Shown: positions 8,157 through 17,754, numbered from the stretch's first letter. The stretch is DNA of 64,000 nt from Salinicola corii (GCF_008298015.1 NZ_VTPX01000002.1:1-64000), one strand, 5' to 3'. Program-made: numbers and translations. The notes: generated by a model from the letters alone, not told the origin.

Positions 8157-8420
8157 TTACAGATCCCTCAATGTCAGCAGGTCTCGAAAGTATTTTCTCT
8201 TGACTATGGTGGTGAAAATTCTGACCAAGGCATACGTTGGAAGCCCGTGTCCACCTAATAGGCGATGTATCTCCTCCGGCCTAAGCCCGCAAAGATCGAA
8301 CGTCTCAGCCGCGATGTGCTCGGGATCATCGGGATTGTAAAATCTGACCCGAACTGAGCCGAGAGCATGGTTCTCGATCTCACTCCAGTCCACGATCCAA
8401 TGTTCTTGCGGCATGCTCAT
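8157..8420 (-). CDS. Hypothetical protein, prophage remnant
   Basis: This 87-residue protein lacks membrane segments or recognisable motifs; it is acidic in the first half (W-S-E-I-E-N, Y-N-P-D-D-P) and basic near the end (V-K-R-K-Y-F-R-D). ATG 8420 has GAGG eight bases upstream; the frame stays open further upstream but runs into the methylase. It follows the methylase fragment by 17 bases on the same strand, so the two were probably co-transcribed. Function unknown. Confidence 0.5.
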   Translation of the reverse strand: MSMPQEHWIVDWSEIENHALGSVRVRFYNPDDPEHIAAETFDLCGLRPEEIHRLLGGHGLPTYALVRIFTTIVKRKYFRDLLTLRDL

Positions 8421-8437
8421 TGGCCCGTCCTCGATAT

Positions 8438-8853
8438 TTAGAACAATCCCGCCGGCTCGGCCTCGATATCCCAACTGAATATCAGCACCTCTCGAGCGTC
8501 TTGGCCCTTGCCGCCGCCGACGGTGTAGCGGATGTCGGTGCTCTCGATGTGGTACTCAGCGAACACGCGGCGGATGTCGGGGTGGCCGTTGAGGCTGATG
8601 ATGGCTTTGCCTTTCAGCCTACCGATGATATCGGCCATCTGCTCGTATTCTTCGATGCCAAACGCCACGCCGTAGCCTTCGGTTTGCCAGTACGGAGGAT
8701 CGAGGTAGAAGAGCGTGTGGGCGCGGTCGTAGCGGGCGATGCAGTCTTGCCAGCTCAGGTGTTCGATATAGGTGCTGGCAAGCCGTAGATGCGCGGCCGA
8801 CAGGCTTTCTTCAAGCCGTAGCAGGTTGAGCCCTGGCGGTGTGGTTGTGGCGG
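8438..8853 (-). pseudogene. D12-class N6-adenine DNA methyltransferase, C-terminal fragment
   Basis: About 138 residues remain, carrying the catalytic motif L-F-Y-L-D-P-P-Y-W (DPPY) and the downstream S-L-N-G-H-P segment of D12-class adenine methylases, enzymes that methylate adenine in short DNA sites. The N-terminal half with the SAM-binding FxG motif is absent: the frame runs into the IS at 8854 and borrows IS-derived residues up to 8929. The DNA beyond the IS is another transposase, not the missing half. The enzyme is therefore dead; phage genomes commonly carry such methylases. Confidence 0.8.
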
Positions 8854-8916
8854 TGACCTGCCACGGGATTTTTCCTCCATCGTCGATTAGAGTCCGATCT
8901 AACCGGAGGACGGACG

Positions 8917-9183
8917 ATGAAACGAGCAAGATTCACGGAAGAGCAGATCATCGGCATTCTGACCGAGCATGAGGCGGGCGCGAGATGTGCAGACTTATGC
9001 CGTAAGCACGGTATGTCGGAGGGTACCTTCTACAACTGGAAAGCCAAGTTCGGCGGTATGACGGTGTCGGAGGCGAAGCGGCTGAAGGCGCTCGAGGACT
9101 AGAATGCCAAGCTGAAGAAGCTGTTGGCCGAGCAGATGCTCGACCTGGCTGCGATGAAGGAACTGGTTTCAAAAAAGTGGTGA
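8917..9183 (+). pseudogene. IS3-family transposase OrfA with in-frame amber stop
   Basis: OrfA binds the IS ends through its helix-turn-helix (F-T-E-E-Q-I-I-G-I-L through F-Y-N-W-K-A-K-F-G). After L-K-A-L-E-D a TAG at 9100-9102 replaces what is normally a glutamate codon in this family (E-N-A-K-L-K-K-L-L). Reading continues in the same frame to TGA at 9181-9183. GGAGG precedes the ATG. The A6G run at 9171-9177 just before the stop is the usual site of programmed -1 frameshifting into OrfB. With the amber codon neither full OrfA nor the OrfAB fusion can be made unless it is suppressed. Confidence 0.85.
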
Positions 9184-10046
9184 CGCCCGCCGTGAAGCGC
9201 GAGGCGGGCGCGCATCTGAAGGCCTTGCTCGGGCTGTCTGAGCGGCGGGCATGCCGGCTTGCGGGGGCGGATCGCACGATGATCCGATACCAGGCGCAGC
9301 GCGCTCCCGATTCGGTGCTGCGTGACCGACTACGGGCGTTGGCCAACGAGCGCCGACGGTTCGGCTATCGGCGACTCTTCGTTCTGCTGCGTCGCGAGGG
9401 CGAATCATCCGGGATCAACCGGATCTATCGGCTCTACCGCGAGGAAGGGCTGACGGTGCGCAAGCGAAAAGCCCGACGCAAAGCCGTCGGAACACGGGCG
9501 CCAATTCTGACCGAGGCACGCGCCAATGCACGGTGGTCGCTGGACTTCGTGCACGATCAGTTGATTGACGGGCAGCGCTTTCGAGTGCTCAACATAGTCG
9601 ACGATGTCACCCGTGAGTGCCTTGCCGCCATCCCGGACACCTCGATATCAGGACGCCGAGTGGCACGTGAGCTAGCGGCGCTGATCGAGCGGCGCGGAAA
9701 GCCCGGAATGATCGTCTCGGACAACGGCACGGAGCTGACGTCCAACGCGATCCTGCGCTGGTGCGCCGAGCACCGAATCGAATGGCACTACATCGCACCG
9801 GGCAAGCCCATGCAGAATGGTTTTGTGGAGAGCTTCAACGGCCGGATGCGGGACGAACTCCTCAACGAGACCTTGTTCCGTAACCTGGCTCACGCGCGGG
9901 TTGCAATCGCTGCCTGGGCGAATGATTACAATACGGAACGTCTGCACTCGGCCCTGGATTACCAAACCCCGGTGGCTTATGCACAGACGCTGACAGCTGC
10001 ACGAATAGACACGAAGACTAACGGGACTCAAATAGTCGCTGGATGA
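9177..10046 (+). CDS. IS3-family transposase OrfB (DDE integrase core)
   Basis: This 289-residue frame contains an HTH_21 segment followed by the rve catalytic core with D123 (W-S-L-D-F), D182 (S-D-N-G-T-E) and E218 (F-V-E-S-F-N-G), the DDE triad that cuts and joins DNA. It starts at GTG 9177 directly on the frameshift site, so the natural product is the OrfAB fusion made by -1 slippage. The frame itself is undamaged, but the fusion depends on OrfA, which has an amber codon. Confidence 0.9.
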   Translation: MVTPAVKREAGAHLKALLGLSERRACRLAGADRTMIRYQAQRAPDSVLRDRLRALANERRRFGYRRLFVLLRREGESSGINRIYRLYREEGLTVRKRKARRKAVGTRAPILTEARANARWSLDFVHDQLIDGQRFRVLNIVDDVTRECLAAIPDTSISGRRVARELAALIERRGKPGMIVSDNGTELTSNAILRWCAEHRIEWHYIAPGKPMQNGFVESFNGRMRDELLNETLFRNLAHARVAIAAWANDYNTERLHSALDYQTPVAYAQTLTAARIDTKTNGTQIVAG

Positions 10047-10064
10047 AAGTTCGGTGGCAGGTCA

Positions 10065-10507
10065 CGGGCGATGTCGCCAGTCGTAGTAGCTACTGGTTAA
10101 CACCTTCAATAGGCGGCACATCATTTTGACTGGAAAGGTTCCGCGGCAACGCTCTATCATCTGGAATCTCACTTCGATTCCTTCGCGAAGAAGGTTGCCG
10201 CTTCGCGCAAAAAATCGCGTTCCTTCTTCACCTGCCGGAGGTCGCGCTGAAGCTGGGCGATTTCTTCGTCTCTCGGATTGCCGTGGCCAGGAAATACTCG
10301 TTTGCCTGGCTCAGAGGCCTGCTTTACCCACCGGTGCAGCATGTTGTCATTGATGCCCAGATTTTGGGCGATCTGGGATACGGGTGTGTCGGATTGCTGC
10401 ACCAAACGTACAGCCTATTGCTTGTACTCGGGTGGGTAACGTCTTCGTTGGGACATGGAATACCTCTCTCAAGTGGGGATTATCCACTCTTAACTGGGTA
10501 TCCGTCA
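10065..10507 (-). mobile_element. Second IS3-family element, fragment truncated by the neighbouring IS
   Basis: On the minus strand an IS end near 10507 (TGACGGATACCC) is followed by an orfA-like gene (10456-10169) and the first ~34 codons of orfB (10167-10065), which encode M-I-E-R-C-R-G-T-F-P-V and S-S-Y-Y-D-W. The element is cut exactly where the IS at 8854-10064 begins. The rest of orfB is not found on the far side of that IS, so a deletion accompanied or followed the insertion. Confidence 0.75.
10169..10456 (-). pseudogene. IS3-family transposase OrfA with early stop
   Basis: The frame starts M-S-Q-R-R-R-Y-P-P-E-Y-K-Q, then hits TAG (10415-10417 on this strand) and continues A-V-R-L-V-Q-Q-S through a clear helix-turn-helix and leucine-rich coiled coil (I-A-Q-L-Q-R-D-L) to TGA at 10169. 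This is the full OrfA layout with one nonsense codon at position 14. The part after the stop could restart at an internal GTG. With orfB truncated, the element is dead. Confidence 0.8.
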
Positions 10508-10534
10508 TGTCGGGGTAGAACCACCTTGTGCTTC

Positions 10535-10957
10535 CTATTTCATCATCTCCACCAGTTCCTCCTGCCGAGCGTCCGATATAAAAATGGCTAGGATTTTGGC
10601 AGGCTCCGTTGCACTGGCATTCTCGCTCAGCTCGTGTGATGCGCCAGGATTTTCCGTCCAGCTCTCCCCGACGCCATAGACATTCGTCTTGCCGTCGACT
10701 CGACTCCTGATCGAGCCTTCCAGTACATAGCCAATGACGAATGCATCGCCATGCATATGCGCTGGTGTTGACGCTCCAGGTGGATACTCGACCGAAAGGC
10801 TGGTAACGACCTTCCCCGGAATATTCGGGATTTCATAACGGAACTCCTGTTCGACAGTCTCTCTCGACGCACTCGCGGTATTTTCATCCGCCAAGGACGG
10901 AACAGTGGCGATGAAAGCGAACAACGACACTACGATCGATGGTAATTTCTTCATCAT
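10535..10957 (-). CDS. Secreted cupin-domain protein
   Basis: This 140-residue protein has an N-terminal signal peptide (K-K-L-P-S-I-V-V-S-L-F-A-F-I, cleavage after P-S-L-A) and a single cupin barrel with H-M-H (from P-A-H-M-H-G-D-A) and a later E-x-H-E-L-S-E that could hold a metal. Small periplasmic cupins of this type have no one proven role. The start at 10957 is chosen because AAGGA lies seven bases upstream; the frame remains open to 11050. It lies 114 bases after the ScsB-like gene on the same strand and could be its last operon member. Confidence 0.75.
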   Translation of the reverse strand: MMKKLPSIVVSLFAFIATVPSLADENTASASRETVEQEFRYEIPNIPGKVVTSLSVEYPPGASTPAHMHGDAFVIGYVLEGSIRSRVDGKTNVYGVGESWTENPGASHELSENASATEPAKILAIFISDARQEELVEMMK

Positions 10958-11071
10958 CCATTCCTTCATTTTCATATGATAGATACCCTTTTCCCATCCA
11001 GGTCTCATAACACGACTGGGTGTGAGAGCTGCCAAGGCCACTGCACTCATAAAGCACCACTCAATCGGCTT

Positions 11072-13210
11072 TCATTCAGCGGCTAGATCAGTGAGCAATG
11101 TAGGTGTCAGCAATTGCGGTAGTACCCTGGGCTTCTCAGCCCCAGGGGCGTACCACAGATATAGGGGCACGCCCGTTCTGTCATGACGATTGAGAAAGGT
11201 CGTAATGTCAGAGTCGCCATTGGTCCAGTCTCCCACCATGGTAGTCACGCCAGCCTGTCGGAAAGCGTCACGCGTCACTTCGCGGTCAATGGCGCTCTTC
11301 TCGTTGACCTTGCAGGTGACACACCAGTCCGCCGTAAAGTAGACGAACAAAGGCGTGTTCTGCTGGCGTAACTCATCGAGGCGGTGCTCATTAAAGGTCA
11401 ACCGCTGCAGGCTCTCGTCAGTGGTATTGGGAGGGGCAGAGAACGCGGCGGGAACCAGCCATCCAATGCTCAACGCCATCACTGCAGCAACCACTGATGG
11501 CCCCCAGGACCAACGTCTTCCGTTGCGCTGACGCAAGCCTGTCAACCAGAGCCCAACCACCAGGAGCATGACCACAGCCAAAATAGCGACTACACCGTCA
11601 CTGGAGAGCTGTTGTCCCAGCACCCAGAACAGTGCCAGCGCGGTCACGAACATCGGGATAGCCAGGAAGTGCCTGACGCTCTGCATCCAGGGACCGGGAC
11701 GTGGTAGCTTGCGACTGAGCGCAGGAAAATAGCCGACGATCAGAAAAGGCAGGGCAATGCCGAACCCCAGCCCCGCGAAAATCGCCAGCGCCGCTACCGG
11801 CGGCAGCAATATCGCGGCACCCAGGGCCGTCGCCATGAAAGGCCCCGAACAGGGCGTTGCGACAAAGGCCGCCAGCACGCCGGTCCAGAAAGCACCGGTG
11901 GCGCCACCTTTCTCGGCGAGCCGAGCGCCACCATTGAACCCACCGAGTTCAAATAACCCCGTGAGATTGAAGGCAATTGCCGTGATCAGAAGCGTTAACC
12001 CGACAATGACTCGAGGATCCTGTAGCTGAAAGGCCCAGCCAATCTGAATACCAGCGGCACGCAAGGCAATGATTCCGGCCCCGAGCAGCATGCACACCCC
12101 GACGACGCCTGCCGTGTAGGCAAGGGCTTCTCGCCTCGCCTCGCGAGGGCCACCGGACAGCCGTGCCAGGCTCAATATCTTGAGACTAAGAATAGGGAAT
12201 ACGCATGGCATGACATTCAGCAGGACTCCGCCGGCAACCGCTCCGAACAAGGCCGTCAGTATCACGCCTAGAGTGCCAGTCGAACTCTTTTCATCGGCGC
12301 TATCACCGGTGCCATGCCTATCGACGCTTGGCGTTGGTACAGAGCCGGCATCCGCCTGAAAGGCCAATCCAGTGCCCCCTGCAAGCGTCACTACCGCTTC
12401 GAGGGGCTCCGGGGATGTCTCTCCCGCCGCCGTCTCAACGATAAGCTCATCGCCCTGACGCCTGAAGTCCTGCTTGGCGGCCGGGTCGACCGCACCATCA
12501 CTTGCGACAAACAGGTGCGGCTGATCCAGTTCGACGCTAGCTGGCAAGGGAATGGAAATGCGAATGCGATCGTCTATGTGCGCGTAAGTCGCTCGTGCTC
12601 CCAAAGGTCGTGGCAACGCTTCGCGCCAACGATCGAAGTCCGGCTGGTGACGGGTCGACGTAGCGCCATCGCCGACTGTCAGATCCGTCGACAGAGACGC
12701 CCTTTCAGGGATACAGGCATCCTCACGACAGGCCAGATATTGGAGGTCAACTCGGACAGGAATCGTAGTCCCTTCGTCCAGGTGGTCCGGCACATTCAGC
12801 GGCACCAGAATGGCGTAAGGATGCTCGTAGACATGGTTCATCAAGTTGTCGATGAGCAGAGTCTCGGGGACCGGGTAAGCCGGCTCTCCTGCCGTTACGC
12901 CATCGGGCAGCTGCCAGTCAAACTGCGGCGCAAGCCCCACGTTCCCGGGCTGCTTCCAGTAGCCGTGCCAACCGTCCTGAGGTTGCATGACGACGGCAAG
13001 AGTCGTCTGCTCTCCCGCAGCCGGACGAGCGCTCTCCGCCACGAGCGACGTCCGAATCATCACATCGCCCTGCTCCTCGGGGGAGCTTTGTGCCGTGACA
13101 GCGCTTATCGGTATCAGGGTCAGCAAACTTACTATAGAGATCAACGCCAGCAGACGTACCGCGACGAAACAGCGCAACATAGTGGTCGGCATACGCAACA
13201 AGCCCATCAT
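11072..13210 (-). CDS. ScsB/DsbD-family membrane thiol:disulfide interchange protein
   Basis: About 712 residues. A signal or anchor segment is followed by a periplasmic alpha domain (about residues 40-280), an eight-helix DsbD beta core with the redox cysteines N-V-M-P-C-V-F-P and A-T-P-C-S-G-P, and a C-terminal thioredoxin domain with A-D-W-C-V-T-C. Such proteins carry electrons from cytoplasmic thioredoxin to periplasmic partners. Start 13210 has GGAGAA eight bases upstream. The next gene upstream encodes a double thioredoxin that is a likely partner. This is one of two DsbD-type proteins in the window; this copy is more like ScsB in its large N-terminal domain. Confidence 0.85.
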   Translation of the reverse strand: MMGLLRMPTTMLRCFVAVRLLALISIVSLLTLIPISAVTAQSSPEEQGDVMIRTSLVAESARPAAGEQTTLAVVMQPQDGWHGYWKQPGNVGLAPQFDWQLPDGVTAGEPAYPVPETLLIDNLMNHVYEHPYAILVPLNVPDHLDEGTTIPVRVDLQYLACREDACIPERASLSTDLTVGDGATSTRHQPDFDRWREALPRPLGARATYAHIDDRIRISIPLPASVELDQPHLFVASDGAVDPAAKQDFRRQGDELIVETAAGETSPEPLEAVVTLAGGTGLAFQADAGSVPTPSVDRHGTGDSADEKSSTGTLGVILTALFGAVAGGVLLNVMPCVFPILSLKILSLARLSGGPREARREALAYTAGVVGVCMLLGAGIIALRAAGIQIGWAFQLQDPRVIVGLTLLITAIAFNLTGLFELGGFNGGARLAEKGGATGAFWTGVLAAFVATPCSGPFMATALGAAILLPPVAALAIFAGLGFGIALPFLIVGYFPALSRKLPRPGPWMQSVRHFLAIPMFVTALALFWVLGQQLSSDGVVAILAVVMLLVVGLWLTGLRQRNGRRWSWGPSVVAAVMALSIGWLVPAAFSAPPNTTDESLQRLTFNEHRLDELRQQNTPLFVYFTADWCVTCKVNEKSAIDREVTRDAFRQAGVTTMVGDWTNGDSDITTFLNRHDRTGVPLYLWYAPGAEKPRVLPQLLTPTLLTDLAAE

Positions 13211-13271
13211 GGATGGGCTTCTCCATCTAATGGATATCAGCATCAGTAATCGCTTCAGTAGCCGAGCGCTT

Positions 13272-14366
13272 TCATTTGGCGGCGACGCTCTCCGTGGCTT
13301 CAGCCAATGCCGTATCCTGAGGACCTAACCGCTTGGCCACATTCCCATTGCGGTCGATCAGCACGACGGTGGGTATCTGTCTGACACCGAAGGCGCGATA
13401 GACGTCACCGCTGGCATCCAGGGCGAGGGGGATGCTGATATTGTTGGATTCGCGGTAATCCTCAAGGTCTTTTTGTGATGCCCAAAGCCCGGATGAAACA
13501 CCAATCCAGTCGATGTCATCTTGTTCGGCCAACGAATCCACGGTTTCACGTACACGGCGACACGCCTGGGATGTTTCCGGCTGGCTCTCTTCCAGATACC
13601 ACTCGCACCAGGGGGCAAAGAACACGATGCCACGAGGTTTTCCACTACCATCGGCAGACAACTCAACGACATCACCAGCAAGCGTGCTGAGCGTGAGCCC
13701 GTCGACGCTATCACCAACGTCCAGTGCTTCCACCTCCGCGGTATCGAAGCCTTCAGCGGCACTATCGCTGTCGCCGTCCTGCACGACCTGCTGCAGAGCG
13801 TCCTCGAACTCCTGATCATCCAGATGCCCGACGTAAGAGATATGTCCACTACGGTCGATAAGCACATGCTGCGGAGTGACTCGCAGATGTAGTGCTTCGG
13901 CGAGGGTGCCATCATCTATCGTGATCGGCATGCCAAGGCCCATCTCTTCGCGATACTGACGTGCGGCTTCGGCGGTATCGCTGAAACCAGTATTGACCGC
14001 AATGACCTGCAGGTCATCGCCGTATGTCTCATATATTTTCTGGAACCCGGGCATCTGCTGACGGCAAGGCACGCACCAGGTCGCCCAGAACTTCAGATAA
14101 ACGGGCTTTTCGCCGTACAGCTCGGACAACGCGATCTGTTCACCATCCAGGGTCGTGATCGTGACATCGGGCCCTGGTTGGCCGATCAGGGACTCGCCGG
14201 CGCTCTTGGCGCGACGCTCGCCGTCCGCATCCTGATCGTAGGCCTCGGCGGCCGGCTCCTCACTCTGCGTATCGCTGGCGGCGTTTGCCATAGAGATTGG
14301 CCCAAGGCTGCTGGTCATCAGCGCTAGCAACAGTCCAAACAGGGTCGTACGTGTTCGAGTTGGCAT
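13272..14366 (-). CDS. Periplasmic protein with two TlpA/ResA-like thioredoxin domains
   Basis: The 364-residue protein starts with a signal peptide (cleavage near S-M-A-N-A-A). Domain 1 (about 60-200) has the redox motif W-C-V-P-C (C98, C101). Domain 2 (about 215-360) keeps the thioredoxin fold, but its motif is P-W-C-E-W-Y, with one cysteine only, so it may act as a structural, substrate-binding or one-Cys domain. ATG 14366 has AAGGA eight bases upstream; a longer open frame to 14612 has no start signal. It lies directly upstream of the ScsB-like gene, so ScsB probably keeps it reduced. The MocR regulator is divergent. Confidence 0.85.
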   Translation of the reverse strand: MPTRTRTTLFGLLLALMTSSLGPISMANAASDTQSEEPAAEAYDQDADGERRAKSAGESLIGQPGPDVTITTLDGEQIALSELYGEKPVYLKFWATWCVPCRQQMPGFQKIYETYGDDLQVIAVNTGFSDTAEAARQYREEMGLGMPITIDDGTLAEALHLRVTPQHVLIDRSGHISYVGHLDDQEFEDALQQVVQDGDSDSAAEGFDTAEVEALDVGDSVDGLTLSTLAGDVVELSADGSGKPRGIVFFAPWCEWYLEESQPETSQACRRVRETVDSLAEQDDIDWIGVSSGLWASQKDLEDYRESNNISIPLALDASGDVYRAFGVRQIPTVVLIDRNGNVAKRLGPQDTALAEATESVAAK

Positions 14367-14516
14367 TTTGATATTCCTTGTCGCCCCGAATAGCGACAGA
14401 TTGCCGCTGTGCAGTGGCGATGGAGGGTGGAGCGTGATGAGATTGGAGAGTAGTTTGGGCGCCGAACAGTGCAGAAAAAAGTACCAAGAATGGGCGTTCT
14501 CGATATACCATGAACC

Positions 14517-15923
14517 ATGAATTCTCTCCGCATCGCCCTCGATCGCCGCCACCGGCGCTCGCTGACCGAGCAGATACACGACAGCATTGCCACCGCGATC
14601 CGCGAGGGGCATCTCTATGAGGGGGCGCGCCTACCCTCCTGGCGTGATCTAGCCACGCAGCTAGGCGTCGCCAGAGGCACGGTAAAAACCGCCTATGAAC
14701 GGCTGGCCGACGAGCAACTGGTAGTCGCTCGTGGCGCCGCGGGAACCTTCGTCGCGAGCCCACTGCCCGCCGTCCAGACTCGCCAGAACGAGGTGCCCAC
14801 TCGGCTGCCACTGCCAGAGCTCTATCGTGATTTTGATAGTCCACCTAAACCCTTTCAGGTCGGCGTTCCGGCCACGGACATGTTTCCGTACAAGATGTGG
14901 TCGCGCACCATCGTTCGCTATTCACGACTGGCCGCCATGGAAGCCACCCGCTACCACGACCCTCGGGGAGAAGTGGAGCTACGAAAGGAAGTTGCAGCTT
15001 ATCTATCGGTCGCCCGCAGTCTGCAGTGTTCCGCCGATCAGGTCATCATCACCAATGGATATGCTGGTGCGCTTGGCCTGGCTCTGCACGCGCTGAAGCT
15101 TAGAAGCCGGCGGGTCTGGGTGGAGGATCCTGGCTACCCGCTGACTCGCCGGGCGATATCACTGGCTGGCTACACGCCGGTCCCCATCGCCGTCGACGCA
15201 CAAGGGTTAAATGTCAGCGAGGGGGTGGAACGGGCACCAAGCGCGTCTCTCGCCGTTGTCACGGCTAGTCAACAGGCGCCGCTGGGCATGTCTCTCTCAC
15301 CGGCTAGGCGGCGTGCACTGCTCGAATGGGGAGCTGCGGCGGGTGCTTGGATCATCGAAGATGACTACCTTAGCGAACTGAAACTCAGTGGTAAGGCTGC
15401 GCCGGCACTGGCATCTCTGGATGGCGACGGACGCGTCATCTATATAGGCACTTTCAGCAAGACCATCAGCCCCACTCTGCGGCTCGGCTTCATGGTCGTG
15501 CCATCGGCGCTGGCGAACTTCTTCGGAGACGTCGCCGCTGCACTGTCGCCGGCCTCATCGTTAGCGACCCAGTTGGCCGTGGCGGCCTTCATGCGTGATG
15601 GCCACTACCTGCGCCATATCCGGCGCATGAAGAGACTCTATGCTCAGCGTCGCGATGCCTTGCTTCAACAACTGGGGCAGGGGCTTTCATCCAACACCAT
15701 GGCAGGATTATCCTTACTGCTGACGCTGCCAGACGGAGCCGATGATGTGAGAATCGCCGAGGCCGCCGAGGCGCTGGAGCTCGCCCCGTTGCCGTTGTCC
15801 TCCTGGTACGCCGATAACGGCACGGCGAGGAGTGGACTGCTACTTGGCGTGACTAACCTGTCGGACGCGGTCCTCAAGAGTAGTTGCCAACACCTCGAGG
15901 CCCTCATCCACCGTCATGCGTAA
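14517..15923 (+). CDS. MocR-family (GntR/aminotransferase) transcriptional regulator
   Basis: The 468 residues combine an N-terminal GntR winged helix (about 1-78, L-P-S-W-R-D-L-A-x-Q-L-G-V-A-R-G-T-V) with a fold-type I aminotransferase domain. The PLP-binding lysine is K315 in G-T-F-S-K-T-I-S-P. MocR proteins use PLP or an aminated ligand as effector and often control the adjacent divergent gene. Here that is the double-thioredoxin gene, 150 bases away. PdxR is a member, but no pdx genes are near, so control of the redox operon is the better guess. Confidence 0.85.
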   Translation: MNSLRIALDRRHRRSLTEQIHDSIATAIREGHLYEGARLPSWRDLATQLGVARGTVKTAYERLADEQLVVARGAAGTFVASPLPAVQTRQNEVPTRLPLPELYRDFDSPPKPFQVGVPATDMFPYKMWSRTIVRYSRLAAMEATRYHDPRGEVELRKEVAAYLSVARSLQCSADQVIITNGYAGALGLALHALKLRSRRVWVEDPGYPLTRRAISLAGYTPVPIAVDAQGLNVSEGVERAPSASLAVVTASQQAPLGMSLSPARRRALLEWGAAAGAWIIEDDYLSELKLSGKAAPALASLDGDGRVIYIGTFSKTISPTLRLGFMVVPSALANFFGDVAAALSPASSLATQLAVAAFMRDGHYLRHIRRMKRLYAQRRDALLQQLGQGLSSNTMAGLSLLLTLPDGADDVRIAEAAEALELAPLPLSSWYADNGTARSGLLLGVTNLSDAVLKSSCQHLEALIHRHA

Positions 15924-16390
15924 CGCGCCTGACTGATACGCAATGTCAGCCCATACTCCGGACGATGAGGTAGTGAGAACAGCAGAGTTTGTTAGGGCCA
16001 TCTGAATCGCCCCGAGTCTTCTAGACACCCGCCAGGCATTGGAAGTAACGGCGCTCATACTCAACGGGTGAAAGATCATCACTCGTCCCATGACGGCACG
16101 GCGCTCTCAATGACCAGGTACAACACGTAACCGATCAGGTACGGTATTGCCAAGACTCACTGCTATCGACTCGTAGTGGGTGGCACGCCCCACGCACCGT
16201 CAAACAATTGCTTGGAAGAGATCCGATCCTTCACTCAAAGGAGCGCTTAGGTAACGGGTTGAATCCGGCCAATCTAGCCCTGTTCTGAGCAATAGGGGGG
16301 AGCGTAGCTGGTGGTCAGCTTCTCAGGCGGTACCGGGCCAGCGAACGCAAACGTCAGTTGGCCCGATGAGTCCTCGCATTATGAAATGTC
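15924..16390. other. Gene-poor stretch with an IS remnant
   Basis: Apart from the transposase remnant at 16008-16090, no convincing gene is present. A stem CGGGCCA/TGGCCCG (16334-16365) could end transcription of the ABM gene, but it lacks a T run. Confidence 0.4.
16008..16090 (-). mobile_element. IS3-family transposase OrfB, C-terminal remnant with IS end
   Basis: On the minus strand the frame reads L-S-P-V-E-Y-E-R-R-Y-F-Q and then C-L-A-G-V-stop, the characteristic end of IS3-family OrfB. It is followed at once by the IS terminus containing CGGGGCGATTC. Upstream coding sequence is missing. A terminus of the same type occurs near 18345. Confidence 0.65.
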
Positions 16391-16705
16391 TTAGAAGGTA
16401 GGATCACCCATGGCAAAAGCTGCTCCTTCAATGTGATAGACCTGCGGTTCTTCCGAGAAGTATGCCTGCAGTCCCATCATGAACAGCCGATGGTCTTCAC
16501 TCGTTTCGAAACCTGGAGTGTGATCCTCGAGTGATTGCCAACGCACGATCAGGTTGAATTGCTGCGGTGTTTCGATCCCTTGGGCCAGCATGTGTCCGCG
16601 GTAGCCTTTTGCGCGGCAGAGCAAATGGGCGACCTCGGCAAATGCATGCCTGAAGAGATCGATGTGTTCCTTGTGGACGGGCAGTATAGCGATCTCATAA
16701 ATCAT
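16391..16705 (-). CDS. Antibiotic biosynthesis monooxygenase (ABM) domain protein
   Basis: This 104-residue single-domain protein has the ferredoxin-like ABM fold pattern: I-Y-E-I-A-I-L-P-V, a helix with H-L-L-C-R-A-K-G-Y, and W-x-S-L-E-D-H, then F. Small ABM proteins dimerise and oxidise quinol-type substrates or serve as quinone-handling partners. It overlaps the quinone oxidoreductase gene by 11 bases, with AGGAG before the ATG, so the two are translated together. The pairing suggests a shared quinone or electrophile substrate. Confidence 0.8.
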   Translation of the reverse strand: MIYEIAILPVHKEHIDLFRHAFAEVAHLLCRAKGYRGHMLAQGIETPQQFNLIVRWQSLEDHTPGFETSEDHRLFMMGLQAYFSEEPQVYHIEGAAFAMGDPTF

Positions 16706-17708
16706 GGGATTCTCCTGAAGTGAGTTCAGTGCTTACGAGATGAGACGACGGCGCGACAGCAATCGCGATTTTTCCTTGAAGCCCGTTGTTAGGGCTCTCC
16801 AGCCGCGCGTGGGCGAGCGGAAGGTCGGCCAATGAGTAGACTGCGCCAACATGCGGGCGCAGCTGGCCGCGCGCTATCAATGTGCTTAACTCATCCAGCT
16901 TGCCGCGATTTTGTCTGGTAAAAACGAAGTGATAACTCGCGTTTTTACCCCAGGCCTCAATGAGATTTTGTGGCTGGGCAATGTCCACTATGGAGACGAC
17001 TCGGCCAAGTTGAGCTAGGGCATCGGGGCTACGGGATAATGTGTTGCCGCCGATGGTGTCAAATACTACATCGACTCCGTGCCCATCCGTTTCCCGATTG
17101 ATGATGTCGACATAATCCTCCTTTTGGTAATCGATGATTACATCGGCACCCATGCTTTGTGCGAATTCAAAGTTTGCTTCACGCACGGTCGTGAAGACTC
17201 TCGCTCCAATGGCTTTGGCCAACTGGATCGCTACATGACCCACGCCTCCCGCGCCTCCGTGTACCAGAATGCTTTCGCCCACTTTTAGCTCTGCTCGCAC
17301 GGTCAAAGCTTCCCAAACCGTTCCGCCGACCAGGCTTAGACTGGCTGCCTCAAGATGGCTCAGTGAAGCAGGCTTCTTCCCGACAATGCTTTGGTCCGCA
17401 ACGTGGTACTCGGCATAACTTCCCTGGCCGTCAAATATTTGCGGGGTGTACCAGACTTCGTCACCGGGAGCGAAGGCTGTCACACCTGGCCCGACGTCTT
17501 CGATAACGCCAGATACGTCGTGCCCGGTAATCGTCGGAAGCGGCACCAGGTCCGGATAATCGCCGCGCCGGACCTGATAGTCCAAAGGATTGATGGAGGT
17601 TGCATGTACCCGAACCAAGACTTGTCCCGAGCCTGGCACTGGCTTGGGAACGTCGTTAAGCTCGAACGATTCCGGGCCTCCGAAGGACTTGAGTAGCATA
17701 GCTTTCAT
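16695..17708 (-). CDS. NADPH:quinone oxidoreductase, zinc-free MDR family
   Basis: The 337-residue medium-chain reductase has an N-terminal GroES-like domain (G-E-D/N-P-L-D-Y pattern, G-H-D-V-S-G-V) and a Rossmann domain with [15 protein letters not shown]. The cysteine cluster for structural zinc is absent, as in quinone reductases. Likely role: NADPH-dependent reduction of quinones or enones in the cytoplasm. ATG 17708 has GAGG six bases upstream; an ATG four codons earlier is possible. It sits downstream of an ArsR-type gene with palindromic operators in between, so it is probably induced by its substrate. Confidence 0.85.
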   Translation of the reverse strand: MKAMLLKSFGGPESFELNDVPKPVPGSGQVLVRVHATSINPLDYQVRRGDYPDLVPLPTITGHDVSGVIEDVGPGVTAFAPGDEVWYTPQIFDGQGSYAEYHVADQSIVGKKPASLSHLEAASLSLVGGTVWEALTVRAELKVGESILVHGGAGGVGHVAIQLAKAIGARVFTTVREANFEFAQSMGADVIIDYQKEDYVDIINRETDGHGVDVVFDTIGGNTLSRSPDALAQLGRVVSIVDIAQPQNLIEAWGKNASYHFVFTRQNRGKLDELSTLIARGQLRPHVGAVYSLADLPLAHARLESPNNGLQGKIAIAVAPSSHLVSTELTSGESHDL

Positions 17709-17734
17709 TGGGAACCTCATTTCTATAAAAAGGG

Positions 17735-17754
17735 ATATCGGGAATTATCGATGT
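17735..17754. promoter_or_regulatory. Imperfect operator half-site pair before the oxidoreductase
   Basis: ATATCGGGAATTATCGATGT is an imperfect inverted repeat of the same ATATCGG type as the sites at 17819 and 18162. It lies 27 bases upstream of the oxidoreductase start, where a repressor would block transcription. Confidence 0.5.

Larger units (their letters stand above)
8854..10064 (+). mobile_element. IS3-family (IS407-like) insertion sequence, 1,211 bp, complete ends
   Basis: The ends are inverted repeats starting TGACCTGCCAC on both sides (left 8854-8864; right ending at 10064). Inside are orfA and orfB in the -1 frame arrangement with a slippery A6G. Flanking three-base CGG occurs on both sides (8851-8853 and 10065-10067), possibly a target duplication, but the flanks belong to different genes, so this could be chance. 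orfA carries a nonsense codon at 9100, so transposition is probably impaired. Confidence 0.85.

Noticed and set aside
8851-10067. CGG on both sides of the IS as a definite target duplication
   Set aside because: Three bases match by chance often, and the two flanks belong to a methylase and to another transposase, so insertion into one sequence is not shown.
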